Shown here piece by piece: positions 32,276 to 43,101 of a DNA stretch of 64,000 nt (position 1 is its first letter; each line of letters begins with the position of its first letter). Both the position numbers and the translations under genes were made by a program. Under the pieces are notes generated by a model. It was not told the origin of the DNA. It ran no database searches and worked only from the letters and a program-made list of their open reading frames with translations. Origin of the DNA: Nothophaeocryptopus gaeumannii (lineage: Eukaryota > Ascomycota > Dothideomycetes > Mycosphaerellales > Mycosphaerellaceae); assembly GCA_031771865.1 (NCBI GenBank), contig JASISA010000019.1, positions 1,240,001 to 1,304,000 on the forward strand, given 5' to 3'.

Positions 32276-32549
32276 TTCACAGACTTTTCCTGCCCGGGCG
32301 TATTTTCTTAGCGTATCTGACGCAGAGTTGTTGTGTCTGAGATTTGGGTGATCGCTGATGGTGCTGCCAAGACCTGTAAGTGATGCTGGACCCTGTCGAT
32401 TGTCCTCACATCTCGACCTGCTTGCTTGCTTTCTGGTTTGTTACTCCCACTTTCTAAGACAAATCACCACATGCGCCCCTTCAACTTCTTACTCTCAGCT
32501 TCGCGAAGACTCATCTCACCCATGTACAATCACCGGAGACGAGGTAGTC

Positions 32550-34538
32550 ATGGACAACTTCTACCAACGTGAACCGCTACAACTGCAGGTCCAACGGCCT
32601 TCATTCGCCTCCTCCTTGGCCGGTACCATACTCCTGATATACTTCGCCCACGCCGCCGTCAGCTACTTCGGCGTCGCCACTCTGAGCCCGCAAGAGCTTC
32701 TGTGGAATGCTCTCATCTACACAATACCTACGCCTCTCCTACTGAATTCAGCACGAAGACAGGAGCTACGAGCGAACGGAATGCTTTCACAAACTCACGC
32801 GGCAAAGAGCGATGCACTACGGAGGATTCTAGGCCTGGGAAGCCAAGGCATACTCCAAAATCTGCCTACAGCGGGAGAGGCTATTGGGCTTGGAGCTGTG
32901 GGAAGGAGACTGAGCACGGCAGCTGGACTGAAGAGTGTGACTTCCGATGCTCCATCAGGCCTTGGCAACTGGGACAATAGCTGCTATCAAAATAGCGTCC
33001 TGCAGGCACTCGCAAGTCTGAGCAGTCTGAGGAGCTGGTTGGCGACGTCCGAGCCGCCAGACAGTGAGCCATCCACTACCACGAACACGGCGTTGCAAGA
33101 GATGGTCGCCAAGTTGAGAGATGCGAACAACAATGGGAGACATATCTGGACACCAGCGAAATTGAAAAACATGAGCAGTTGGCAACAGCAAGATGCGCAG
33201 GAGTATTTCTCCAAAGTCATGGACGAGCTGGACAAGGATGCGAAAAAGGCTTGGCTGGCGAAACAGGAGCAGCCAGGGCTAGAGGTCATTCTCAAGCGGG
33301 ACAGCAAAGGCGAGGAGCAAGAGAGCGACGAACACATATCACAGGCTGAAGCTTTGCGGAATCCGTTGGAGGGATTGGCTGCACAGCGAGTGGCATGCAC
33401 TCAGTGTGGCTTCTCAGAAGGCTACTCGATGATCCCTTTTAACTGCCTCACAGTCCCTCTTGGATCGCAATTCGTCTACGACCTGGAGGAGTGTCTCGAC
33501 GAGTACGTTAAGAGCGAGGATATTGAAGGCGTTGAATGTCGAAGTTGCACGCTTCTACACGCAAAGCAGAAGCTGCTCAAGTTAGCCTCTACCGGGCCGT
33601 CAGAGAGGAAGACCGAAGGAGGACACTCTACCATCGATCAAACTCTTTCCCTGCCATCGGAAGTACGCGAACAAGTCATGCGACGCCTGCAGGCTATCGA
33701 GAAAGCACTGGACGAGGATGACTTCGCCGATAAAACGCTCAAGCAGGACTGCCAGATAGGTCCCAAGTCTTTCGTCAACACCGTCAAGACCCGCGAAGCC
33801 ATCATTGGGCGTGCTCCCCAAACACTCGTCGTACACGTCAATAGGAGCGTATTCGACGAAATGACAGGCGTGCAACGGAAGAATTATGCGCATGTGCGAT
33901 ACCCAATGATGCTGGACCTTCGACATTGGATGCTGAGAGCGGGAGAGACGCCAGCCAGCTATAAGCTCAGTGCGGTAGTGACTCATTACGGACGGCACGA
34001 GAACGGGCACTACATATGCTACCGCAAGCATCCACGATTACAACCGTCCTCCGAAGACAGCGAGCCGGACGCTGATGAAGCCAGCATGGACGTCGAGAAG
34101 GAACGATGGTGGCGGTTGAGCGACGAGGATGTCAGCTCTGTGACAGAGCAAGACGTCCTGGACCAAGGTGGCGTCTTCATGCTCTTCTACGAAAGAATCG
34201 AAGAACCTCAGCAACCCACCATCACCCTCGAGGAAGACGTCTTCGCCGTCGCTTCAATCCCGCTGCCCGCCGAAGAGGATGGTGAGTGGGATATGATCGC
34301 TGTAAATCAGTCTTCAGTATCAACGCCACCAGCCACGCCATCTCTCGTAACTTCTTCCGCACAGTCGGAAGTATCTGAATCAGATGCGGAGTGTGAGCCT
34401 GAAAGAGTGAATGAGAGCGAAGTGACAATCACTGCTGGCAAGGCAGTACCAACGCCCATTCTCAAGACCGCGAGTCCTACGAATATGAGGCACGCTGGTG
34501 GCATGGACGCTATGGCACGGTCAATGATGAGCGTTTGA
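32550..34538 (+). CDS. UBP16: Ubiquitin carboxyl-terminal hydrolase, Ubp16-like
   Basis: USP-family deubiquitinase; yeast Ubp16 is anchored in the mitochondrial outer membrane. Single exon, 662 aa from ATG 32550 (MDNFYQREPLQLQVQRPSFA). A membrane segment spans about residues 22-42 (SLAGTILLIYFAHAAVSYFG). The Cys box is GLGNWDNSCYQNSVLQALAS with C145, followed by NMSSWQQQDAQEYFSKVMDE (QQDAQEF motif), the zinc-site pair CTQCGF/CRSCTL and the His box LSAVVTHYGRHENGHYICYR. The C-terminal 120 residues are disordered and acidic. The frame is open upstream to 32358 without resemblance. Insertion of a Trp for the usual Tyr/Leu in the Cys box is minor. Confidence 0.9.
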   Translation: MDNFYQREPLQLQVQRPSFASSLAGTILLIYFAHAAVSYFGVATLSPQELLWNALIYTIPTPLLLNSARRQELRANGMLSQTHAAKSDALRRILGLGSQGILQNLPTAGEAIGLGAVGRRLSTAAGLKSVTSDAPSGLGNWDNSCYQNSVLQALASLSSLRSWLATSEPPDSEPSTTTNTALQEMVAKLRDANNNGRHIWTPAKLKNMSSWQQQDAQEYFSKVMDELDKDAKKAWLAKQEQPGLEVILKRDSKGEEQESDEHISQAEALRNPLEGLAAQRVACTQCGFSEGYSMIPFNCLTVPLGSQFVYDLEECLDEYVKSEDIEGVECRSCTLLHAKQKLLKLASTGPSERKTEGGHSTIDQTLSLPSEVREQVMRRLQAIEKALDEDDFADKTLKQDCQIGPKSFVNTVKTREAIIGRAPQTLVVHVNRSVFDEMTGVQRKNYAHVRYPMMLDLRHWMLRAGETPASYKLSAVVTHYGRHENGHYICYRKHPRLQPSSEDSEPDADEASMDVEKERWWRLSDEDVSSVTEQDVLDQGGVFMLFYERIEEPQQPTITLEEDVFAVASIPLPAEEDGEWDMIAVNQSSVSTPPATPSLVTSSAQSEVSESDAECEPERVNESEVTITAGKAVPTPILKTASPTNMRHAGGMDAMARSMMSV

Positions 34539-34753
34539 GATATTGCGTGCGGATACAGCGCAGATACGATTACGATGATGATAATGAATTGAGTCAGAGA
34601 AAAAGCCAGTGAAGCATACCTACTTGTTTCGCATTCCGAGTTTTGAGTTCCGATTCGCCTCGCGTCCGTTGGTATCATTAAGAATAAGACACATTCTGGG
34701 TATAGCAACCCTTCCTTTCACCAACGCCATTCACACTCTCTTGGCCAGAATAC

Positions 34754-36595
34754 CTACCAAAACCCCCCTCCATCCCTCCTCCCACCACCACCCCTCCCTC
34801 TCCGATCATCCACATACTCCGCTTCCCTTCTCCCCCCAAACCCTGTCTGTACACTCTGCCTCCTACTCCTGTTCCGATTCAGGTCCGCGAACTCGCGTCC
34901 CCTTCCCTCTCGCCCACGACCGAAGTCCGCCCTCTCCCACCCCTGTCCCTCAAACTGCGGCAAAGCAAACTGTTGTTGTGGATAGTCGTCGAAACTGGAG
35001 AACGTCGATGCGTGAACCATAGCAGGTCTCCTCGACCTTCCTATAGGCGGCATAGGGGCCTGTGGAGGTGCACCACGCGGGTGCGGATAGTCGCCATTCC
35101 TTCTTCGCGGGAGGTTGACATCACGTTGATTGTTTGCTGGGTACTGGGCGATTCTTCTCCTCTCAGCAGCCTGGGTTGAGTAGGGTTCAATGATTTCTTG
35201 GGTTAAGTTGTTGCGGTTGTAACCTCCTCCGTTGCTGAACCGGCGCTCACCGCGGTAGCCTCCGGGGTTGCGGTAGGATTTACTTCTTCCGCGACCTCCG
35301 AGCGTGCCATGGGGAAAGATGTCACTTATATCGGGAGAGCAGGGAGGTGTGAAGGCCGCTCCGGACGGTTCGGACCAGAAGTCTGCTTTCTCAAGACGAT
35401 ATCTCCTATTGCTCTCCTCAGAAGACGTCTCTCGCACGTTGAGATTCTCAACGCGATCGAGGATCTCATCCATGCGGTCATCCAACTGATCTTGGAGATC
35501 ATTGAACCTCTTCTCCTCCCGTTTTCGATCCACTCGGCGACGCTGCTCAGCTTCTTGCTCTGCTCGGACACGAGACTGTTCTTCACGTCTGATACGAGAC
35601 CGTTCCTCGCGTTCCCATGAGTCTGAACGACGGTTTTGAGAGCGACCACGGGGTTCGAAATCTGTTTGATGTCTTGTTTGGAAATGATTACGAGGCTCCC
35701 GTTGTCTCATCTCTGGTGGAAATTCGTAAAGACTCGGATTGTCGAAGGTTGGTTCAGGCTGGAATGGATGACCGTGGTTGCCATGTGCTGAGTGAGGCCT
35801 CCCAGGCTGCATCTGTGCAAAAGGATCATTGATCGGCATACCTCCCGGCGGAGGTGGAGGCGGTGGCATGCCCATGCCCATGCCTGGTGGTGGGGGAGGC
35901 GGTGGCATATGGTGATCATGACCACCTGGTGGCGGCGGCGGTGGAGAAGGCATTCCCATGCCTTGTGGCGCGAATGGACCTGGATAAGGAGGAAACTGAT
36001 CCTGATGAACCTCGACAAAGTCACCGCCATGCTTGTTCTTCTTGTCCTTCTTCTTGAGGGGAATGGACAAGTCGATGATTTTCTTGTCGACATAGGTCCC
36101 TGAGCTATGACCGCCTTTCTCCCCTTTGCCATCTTCCTTGCGACGAATGATGACTGTGAAGCTCTTACACTCCTTCCGCCAAGTCTTTGGAATAGGCTTC
36201 ATGTGTCGGACTGCCATGTCTAGGACCCAGTCCTCTTTGTTCTGGAGTTTTCGCTCCTCAATGATGCGATTGACGACACCCTGCTGGTTGACATTCAGAT
36301 TCTTGTAAGCCTCTATGGGCCCAAACCCCAGTCCACGTTGATAGTTTCGTGACGACTTGGCGATCTGGGCATCGTCAAGCGGCTGGCGTCGACAAACAAC
36401 GCGTGACCAGGTAGAACTCTCGCCGGGAGGGGGTTTGGCCTTCTCGATAATGAAAGCATCGTAGAATCGATCAGCGTCCTTGTTCTTGTCTTTCCTGGGC
36501 TTTAGGTCATGCTCATCAAAATGGTTGTGGCCCACGTCGAATTGCATATCGGGTGGTGGAGGGGGAAAGTGCTCTTGCACTTGGTGGTATGCCAT
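34754..36595 (-). CDS. Proline-rich, coiled-coil hypothetical protein
   Basis: Single exon, 613 aa, start ATG 36595 (MAYHQVQEHFPPPPPDMQFD). In order: a conserved-looking globular part at about 20-190 (TWSRVVCRRQPLDDAQIAKS, WRKECKSFTVIIRRKEDGKG), Pro/Gly/Met-rich repeats at about 210-290 (three blocks such as MPSPPPPPPGGHDHH), a charged helix (RREEQSRVRAEQEAEQRRRV...LDDRMDEILDRVENLNV), and an RGG-like C-terminus (GRGREGRGREF, RRGRGGGGRRDGGGFW). The layout suggests an RNA- or actin-associated scaffold, but this is a guess from composition; I do not recognise a named family. Confidence 0.7.
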   Translation of the reverse strand: MAYHQVQEHFPPPPPDMQFDVGHNHFDEHDLKPRKDKNKDADRFYDAFIIEKAKPPPGESSTWSRVVCRRQPLDDAQIAKSSRNYQRGLGFGPIEAYKNLNVNQQGVVNRIIEERKLQNKEDWVLDMAVRHMKPIPKTWRKECKSFTVIIRRKEDGKGEKGGHSSGTYVDKKIIDLSIPLKKKDKKNKHGGDFVEVHQDQFPPYPGPFAPQGMGMPSPPPPPPGGHDHHMPPPPPPPGMGMGMPPPPPPPGGMPINDPFAQMQPGRPHSAHGNHGHPFQPEPTFDNPSLYEFPPEMRQREPRNHFQTRHQTDFEPRGRSQNRRSDSWEREERSRIRREEQSRVRAEQEAEQRRRVDRKREEKRFNDLQDQLDDRMDEILDRVENLNVRETSSEESNRRYRLEKADFWSEPSGAAFTPPCSPDISDIFPHGTLGGRGRSKSYRNPGGYRGERRFSNGGGYNRNNLTQEIIEPYSTQAAERRRIAQYPANNQRDVNLPRRRNGDYPHPRGAPPQAPMPPIGRSRRPAMVHASTFSSFDDYPQQQFALPQFEGQGWERADFGRGREGRGREFADLNRNRSRRQSVQTGFGGRREAEYVDDRRGRGGGGRRDGGGFW

Positions 36596-39187
36596 GATGA
36601 TTGATCGAGTCAATGCCTCATAAAAAGGGGTGTAGGTTAAACACAGAGTCGTGGAAGGCTGTAATAGCTGTCCGCCTTCGTAGATTAGGCAGGAGGTTGA
36701 AGCAGGGCTGCCACGATTGAGGAAGGACAACAAGGCAGCTCAGTAACAGGACGATGGACGAAACTTCGAACATGAGGGGTCAAGGCAGATACAAATGGTC
36801 GGCCTCAGTCACACGAAAGAAGAGCGAAGGTAGCGCATTGCCTTCAGGGCGTTGGTTCATGCGCTTCGCCCCGTCTACCAAGTAGATGGAGGTGCATGGA
36901 GCTGGTGCCGGGACTTCAATACAATAGAGCTGTCGTTGCCCGTGTCGCACAACTTGTTCTTGCTGGCTGAGATCATGATCCGATGGAGCGAATATGACTG
37001 TTCGACAGGAGGCCGCCACATGCAGCGTGCAGCTAGGCTGCAGCAGGGCGTAAGGCTTCAGTGCCTGGGGCAGGAATGCGGACCAGCTGGACATAACGGC
37101 AAAGGCAACTGATATGCAAGCGACGTGAGCAAGGAAGGCTGAGAGCTGTATTCGAATGAACGGAAGTCGTAATCTCCACATGTGGTGTTGAAGCCACTGA
37201 TGCTGGAACGTTCGTATGCCAGAGCCTGGAGCGCCTGTCAGTGTTGCCTTTGTACCTGATTATACCACTCTACCGCATTGGGCAAATCAGAACAAGAGCT
37301 TGTGGCAGAACCTCACAGCTTCCTCTCACCGTACGGCTTATCATTCTCTGACGGTAATCGAAAGCGGCCTTCTTCGGCTGCTGGCTTGGCTCAGTCCACA
37401 CCCTCTCGTCTCGAAGCTCGCATGTCCGAAGGCAATCATGTCTCAGATCGCGTATAAGTAACAGCTGGTCGATCGATTGTTACTCATGGCGGACGGGTGA
37501 GGTTGATATAAGCTACGTTGTCCCAGGAAAATCGCGGTTTGCTTTGGAGTGAACATGCGTTCTCCGTGCACGTCTTCTCTAGTCAACCAATTCCACCACA
37601 GTGGAGTCTTCCTAATGCACTCACCAAGGTGCTTTTTGGCACCGTTGTGTCCTTCTGCCTCATGCGCGACATGCGGAAGAGCACCGAGAGGTCGCCCGGA
37701 GGCGCAGTGCAGCCTAGAAACGCTTCGAGATGCAGAAGCGGGGATGTGCATGCAAGCCAGCTGCAGCAGCAAAGACAGCGCGCATCCTCAGACGCTCGCT
37801 TCGCAGGCAATGGCCATTGCGTTGGCAGAGTCGAAACTCTGAGAAGAGCGCCTGAATGCAATGCACGGTTTGGGAACGCATGCAATACGAGCTCGCTTGC
37901 CAGCGCATCAGATCGAGCGTCTGGGCCTGTATGGCGGTACAGCGAATTCATATGCCAGAGCGTCAGAGGAAAGCACGGCCTACAGCTCCATGAACCGAAC
38001 AGCTGCTGCATGGCGGCAGATGATCCAATGGCAGTGCCGACAGCGAGGGCTTGCGTGGCGGCACGAAGGCTTCGATCTCTTCTGGTGATGCCGTGGATGC
38101 TGTCAAGGACCTATTCGAGGCGGAAGCCGGATCTGGACCGAACGATACTGGTGATTGCGGCCGTGGACGTCCAAGGTGCTGTCTCTGTTTAGAGGACGCT
38201 TACCAGCTTGAGCCGGGGAGGAGGACGCCTGGCCTGTCTGAGTGCCGCCCTTCTGCATCTCAGAACTCATCGCCTGACGCAAATGGCGCAAAGACTCTCT
38301 GCGAAATGTATCGGGCGTCGATGCGTCTGATGTCGCACTGCGGATTAAGCTTGAAATGCGCGAGCTACTCCGGGCTCATCGTCATTCCCAAAACCGTGTC
38401 AGAGTTGTACCACTCTGAGTTGTCTCCAGATTCGGAGAGATGGTATTGCGTGAAATCAGCCTGGATGCTGAAGCCCATGCAGACAATACGCCCCGTTTGA
38501 TGGAGGGCGTAGACTGGACGTCTCTGGCCAGTGACAACCGGGCCCTAACCTCACCTCGGAGTATCCTCCGTGTGGATGTGTCTGTAGGCTCTTGTTACAG
38601 CTACACCGACTACCATCGCGGCCTCTTGCTCTTGTTTCTTGTCGCTCTTGAGTGCTTTCACCCTGAGGTATTGTCAGGTTTTCGCTGTCCCACTTGATCG
38701 TTCCATAAGCCGGGCGTCACGTCCCCCAAGGACCGCTTCATCGTGCGTAGGGTGGGTCGGTAACATGCGAGCGATGCGTGCCTCGTAATGTTCAAAGACA
38801 CCGTTCTAGTTGATTGAAGGTTGTATCGGAGCACGCGCTCTCGAGGAAGGAGAACGCGTGTGGAAACAAAGCGCCGAGCCTGTCTGGTGAGTAAGCAGAC
38901 GACACGTTTCGCCCGCCTCGGCCCCCTTCCCGTCTAGTTCCATTCAATTTCCTTCTCCTCTGGAATTCACCATTAGACCCAACTGATATCTCGAGGGAAT
39001 CACGCATACCAACATTGAATGATATATGTGACGCTCACAGCTTTGCAGATATCGATTCCATTCTCCACTGGGCTCTTGAATAGCAGACGCAGAGCTGACG
39101 CAGCTTCACGCACTATCTAAAGCCAAGGGCATATTGACTTCGATATTCTGGTCACTATGCTCACTTCGTGAACTCATCTCAGCATCT
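36596..39187. other. 2.6-kb gene-poor stretch
   Basis: No frame resembles a family. Overlapping unremarkable frames lie at 37518-38192 (plus) and 37583-38011 (minus). Composition is normal, not RIP-like, and no repeats or tRNA-like structures were seen. It could hold a non-coding transcript or decayed genes. Confidence 0.4.
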
Positions 39188-40528
39188 TCAGATCTCCTTC
39201 AGCGGATCGGGTGGAGCAGGATCATTCTTCAGACTCCTCTGGAACTCTGTACGAAGCTTCAGAATCGGCTGCAGCACCCACGTATTGTAGGCCAAAATAT
39301 CCGTCTCCTCCTTCGGATCCCTCACAACATTGAACAGATATGGCGACTCTAATTTTCCAGAAGACTGATTCACCTTGGGCTCGTACACCAAGTGTAGCTT
39401 CCAGTCTTTCCACTTGATCGCCCGGAGCTCATCCTTGATGTAGAAAAGGAACCCTGTACGCTCGGACTTCTCTTCTAATGGCTGCTTGAAGAAACCGATC
39501 TGGTCGATGCCATCAACTGGTCTGTCGGAAGGCACACTATCTCCTGCCACGTTGACGAGTGTCGTAAATATGTCCGTGATATGGACTATCTCGTTGGATG
39601 TCACCCCTTCTGGAATTCGACCTGGCCATCGAATGATGAAAGGCACGCGCAAGCTACCTTCCATGGCCGTGTGATATGTTCCTGTCCAAGGTCCAGCAGT
39701 ACCACGATATGGCGGTCGAAATTCCGGACCGTTATCTGAAGCGAAGATGAGCGCGGTGTTCTTTCGGATGCCCAGTTTGTCAACATGATCTAAGATCTGG
39801 CCGACTCTGTGATCCATCTCCGCCATGGAATCCGCAAACTCCCCATGCTTGGTCTTTCCAGCAAAGTCTGGATGCGGCAGAGTCGGGAAATGCAAATGTA
39901 CGAGTGGATGGTACAGAAAGAAAGGCTGCTTCGCCTCGACTTTGCGATCCAGCCAATCCTTGGATTTGTGGACCAGCATTTCATCGATCAGTCGCCGCGT
40001 CTCAAGATCATAGACCTGATGATTCTGGGAGTCTTCGCCCGCGACTCCGGACATGATGTAAGGCGTCTCGACAACCTCTGCTTCAAACCCCACCGCCGAT
40101 GTGAACTGTGTCTCATCTGTTGTTCGAGGGATACCGAACCACTCATCAAAGCCTCGATCAGACGGATATCGACCAGGTACATCTCCCAAATGCCACTTGC
40201 CAAAATGCGCAGTCGCGTATCCACGTTCCTTGAGGCACTCTGGAAGCGTCTTCTCCCACGGTGTGAGTCCTTGTGGAAATCCTGCAGGAACCGACTGAAG
40301 ACATTTGGTTCTGATCGGATGTCGTCCGGTCATCAATGCGGAGCGAGTCGGTACGCAGTCGCTCTCAACATTGAAGTTGTGAAGCAAGAGACCTTCCCTT
40401 GCCAGTTGGTCTATTCGTGGCGTGGCAGCACCACGGAGAGCGCCGCCCCCATAGCAACCAAGCTCTCCCCAGCCAAGATTGTCGGCGAGGATGAGTATTA
40501 TGTTCGGGCGATCTGGATCTGGTGACAT
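39188..40528 (-). CDS. Arylsulfatase-like sulfatase, bacterial-type
   Basis: Single exon, 446 aa, ATG 40528 (MSPDPDRPNIILILADNLGW). Sulfatases hydrolyse sulfate esters using a formylglycine made from Cys in C-x-P-x-R; here C58-V-P-T-R62 in DCVPTRSALMTGRHP. Metal ligands D16/N17 (ILADNLG), FGKWHLGD, LIFASDNGPEFRPP and the family-typical RGFDEWFGI are present. There is no signal peptide from this start. The frame extends 50 codons upstream without resemblance. The absence of introns and close likeness to bacterial sulfatases suggest past horizontal transfer (inference). It is divergent from the SDR gene at 40893. Confidence 0.88.
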   Translation of the reverse strand: MSPDPDRPNIILILADNLGWGELGCYGGGALRGAATPRIDQLAREGLLLHNFNVESDCVPTRSALMTGRHPIRTKCLQSVPAGFPQGLTPWEKTLPECLKERGYATAHFGKWHLGDVPGRYPSDRGFDEWFGIPRTTDETQFTSAVGFEAEVVETPYIMSGVAGEDSQNHQVYDLETRRLIDEMLVHKSKDWLDRKVEAKQPFFLYHPLVHLHFPTLPHPDFAGKTKHGEFADSMAEMDHRVGQILDHVDKLGIRKNTALIFASDNGPEFRPPYRGTAGPWTGTYHTAMEGSLRVPFIIRWPGRIPEGVTSNEIVHITDIFTTLVNVAGDSVPSDRPVDGIDQIGFFKQPLEEKSERTGFLFYIKDELRAIKWKDWKLHLVYEPKVNQSSGKLESPYLFNVVRDPKEETDILAYNTWVLQPILKLRTEFQRSLKNDPAPPDPLKEI

Positions 40529-40892
40529 TGTGTAGGCCAAGGATGACAGTTGAAGCCAACAAGCTGAGATGGCAGAGCTGAAGTGGGTCGGCCCAGTGCC
40601 AGGATCGAGCTTCGTCAACTTCGGCCATTGTTGACAACTTCGACATTCGCTGTCCAATTCGTGGTCACAACTGGTCACACGAGACCTACAACACGAGTTC
40701 CACTCGTATACTTGTCGTCCTTGTAGAAAGTGCGCTCAAAATGCCAATGCAGCTAGGCTACAAATCAGCCGCTCCTCCGAAACTATCTTCAACCTCACCC
40801 CGCCTCCTTCTACATAGCTTTATATACGAAAGACTATCAGACACAACGGGCTGATTTACAACCTGGAAAAAGTTTTGTTAATCTTCACAAGC
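40529..40892. promoter_or_regulatory. Divergent intergenic region between sulfatase and SDR genes
   Basis: 364 bp separate the two start codons. No specific element was recognised. Confidence 0.4.
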
Positions 40893-41697
40893 ATGTCCAT
40901 CATCCCACGCAACAGTCCTCTAAACCTCCAATACCGCGTCTGCATCGTAACCTCAGCCTCCTCTCCCCTCGGCGTAATAATTTGCAAGACATTGTTGAAA
41001 GCCAACGCCCTCGTCCTCGGTCTTGACTCCAAACCAAAAGACCCTTCATTAAATGCTGGTCTAGGTACACATTTCCAATTCGAGCAGTGCGATATCACAG
41101 CGCCGGAGACGGCCGATCGAGTCGTGCAAGCGGCGAGGGAGAAGTTCGACGGCGTCGACAGCATCGATGCACTGGTCAATGTAGTGTTAAATGGAGAAGA
41201 GGGAGAAATAGAGGAACTGAAGAGATTGACCGAGGCAGTCGAGGAGATTATATGGCACGAAGAACGAGGATCGGTCATTACGGTGTTGCAGAATCAAAGC
41301 TCAGAGAAGGATGTCGAGAATGCGGTTCTTAATTATTTAAAGGATCTAGTTTCGAGGAGGCAAGGGGGTGGTGTGAGGTATAATGTTATCGTCCCGTTAG
41401 GTGAACAGCGCCCCCCCCAACAATCGATTGGAGCATAACTCTGACATTGTCCTCTCAGCAACGGGCGGCTCCTCCGACTGCGACTCCAGAACGGCGTACG
41501 AAGAAGCCCGAACGCACATGACAGCACTGATCAAGACGGAGAATACGCTCGAAACTACTGTGATGCCGGATAAACTTCCTCAGCCCGCAACGACATTGTA
41601 CGATATCGGCAATCTGACGCTATTCTTGGCTGGAGACATGAGTATCGAAGTGAGAGGAGCAAAGCTTTATTTAGATGGAAGCTCGACAGCATTCTGA
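40893..41697 (+). CDS. Short-chain dehydrogenase/reductase-like protein, cofactor motifs atypical
   Basis: Exons 40893-41400 and 41459-41697 across a 58-bp intron (GTGAAC..CAG), 248 aa. A Rossmann order is visible: YRVCIVTSASSPLGVIICKT (where SDRs have TGxxxGIG), VLGLDSKP (acidic end of strand 2), FQFEQCDITAPETADRVV, DALVNVVLNGEEGEIEEL (NNAG position replaced), SVITVLQNQS, and the C-terminal LTLFLAGDMSIEVRGAKLYL DGS typical of SDRs. The catalytic YxxxK is represented only by TAYEEARTHM after the intron, without the Lys. Glycine-motif and catalytic losses suggest a divergent, perhaps inactive member. Confidence 0.7.
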
Positions 41698-41885
41698 TTT
41701 GTAGACTACCGATTTGATGGTTCTGCCTTTCCTCATGTGCAAAACAACAAGTGCTGCTCAAATCTCTGCCAGTAAAGTGACACAGTCATGCTTTCTCGTC
41801 ATGTTCTGCATCCAATCTGCCACCCGAAATGTCTCCAGGCAGGCTCTCGGGTTCCCGCGCTCGCAGGCGTAGTAGCGACGGAGCA

Positions 41886-42926
41886 TTAGTGATCTGCCTC
41901 AATCTTGATCTTCGGTTCGACATCCTCGCCGACGGTCTCAGCTTTCTTCTTCTGTGTTTGCTTCTGTGCCCGCCTCTGCGCTTGCTCCTCCATCTTCTTC
42001 TCATCCGTCCAGTCCTTTGTTCCACCTTCAAGCTCTTGCGCCCACTTTGCTCTCTGCTCAGCCGTGTGGAACCACTGGTAAGACGAAGCCTGGTTCCGGT
42101 AGGATGCCACCACTGCCTCGGTGACTGGTAGCCGCTTGAATCGCATGATGCCTTTTGCCGCCTTCGAGCTACCCATAAGGTATTTGCCAATGAGGGACAT
42201 ATCGTCCTCGACCAATATGACCAGACTCTTCAACCCACTGAGCTTCTTCTGAAGCCGCTTCTCAAAGTGCTTGTCGGATTTGAAGTAGTGGTAGCTGAAA
42301 ACAATGCTCTGTAGGGCAGCGACTTGTGCCGGAATGAGGAACTCGATGAATGCCTCCAGGTCCAGGATGAAATTGAAAGCGAACCTGTTCCCTTCGTAAG
42401 GAATGAGTGCAGCGTCCTGGTGGAATTGGCGGCAGACTGTCAGGACATCGAGGTTCAGAGCACCCCTTGGAGGGGACATGTCACCGTGCACCGAGTAGTA
42501 TTGCGGGCTCTCCAGTGTTGGGCATCCTGAGTGTCGGTCCTCCCAGCATTCATAGCTCTGGACTGTGCTATTTTTTATATGCTTCGCGTACTCGAGTTCG
42601 TCTTCTCCAAGGCGGCAGAGGGAGCGTCCGAGGCGTCGCTTTATGGTAAGTTGCTTGTTTGATCCATTGGCCCCTGTAGCGAAGTCGCCCGCGATGTGAA
42701 TGACATTGTCGCCGAAGACATAGCTCCAAATCCGGTTGCGAATCTCAGGCGGTAGACGTAGGAGCGGGGATAAGGTGGCATTGCGATCGTAGATAGCGCG
42801 GTTCGCGCTCTTAATGCGATTTGAAGCAAGTACACGGGTATTGGTGCCGCGAGCATTTGCAATCTCCTTGGTGCGATTGTCGACCATGTCGGGCTGAAGC
42901 AGCTTGCGCTTCTTCGGAGCCGTCAT
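41886..42926 (-). CDS. DUF7730/F-box-like hypothetical protein
   Basis: Single exon, 346 aa, start ATG 42926 (MTAPKKRKLLQPDMVDNRTK). After a basic N-terminus comes LLRLPPEIRNRIWSYVFGDN, the 'LPPEIRN.I...V' box of a large family of fungal F-box-like proteins, then LNLDVLTVCRQFHQDAALIP (a second family motif) and IVFSYHYFKSDKHFEKRLQK. The C-terminus is a Lys/Glu/Gln coiled stretch. Function unknown; F-box-like proteins are often substrate receptors, but no Skp1 contact is shown. Confidence 0.75.
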   Translation of the reverse strand: MTAPKKRKLLQPDMVDNRTKEIANARGTNTRVLASNRIKSANRAIYDRNATLSPLLRLPPEIRNRIWSYVFGDNVIHIAGDFATGANGSNKQLTIKRRLGRSLCRLGEDELEYAKHIKNSTVQSYECWEDRHSGCPTLESPQYYSVHGDMSPPRGALNLDVLTVCRQFHQDAALIPYEGNRFAFNFILDLEAFIEFLIPAQVAALQSIVFSYHYFKSDKHFEKRLQKKLSGLKSLVILVEDDMSLIGKYLMGSSKAAKGIMRFKRLPVTEAVVASYRNQASSYQWFHTAEQRAKWAQELEGGTKDWTDEKKMEEQAQRRAQKQTQKKKAETVGEDVEPKIKIEADH

Positions 42927-43101
42927 GTTGATGTTGGTGTTGTCGATGTTCTCAGGTCGAGGTCGAGGATGACAAGAGCTTGAGGTCGCTGGAGTGGGAG
43001 AAACGTGCCAGGTCCGTGCGCGAAGCTCAATTCTGTGAGCGAACGGCGAACGCACACAGACTCAGCACCTAGTCGACTCAAGAATCTTCTGCCCAGTATT
43101 C

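Noticed and set aside
35860..35960. Tandem-repeat locus of GGTGG-type motifs
   Set aside because: It is the coding repeat for the poly-Pro/Gly part of the 34754-36595 protein.
37518..38192. 224-codon plus frame
   Set aside because: No family resemblance, overlaps an equal minus-strand frame, and lacks convincing start context.
40529..40678. 50-codon N-terminal extension of the sulfatase
   Set aside because: Not family-like and without a signal peptide; ATG 40528 precedes the conserved RPNIILILADN directly.
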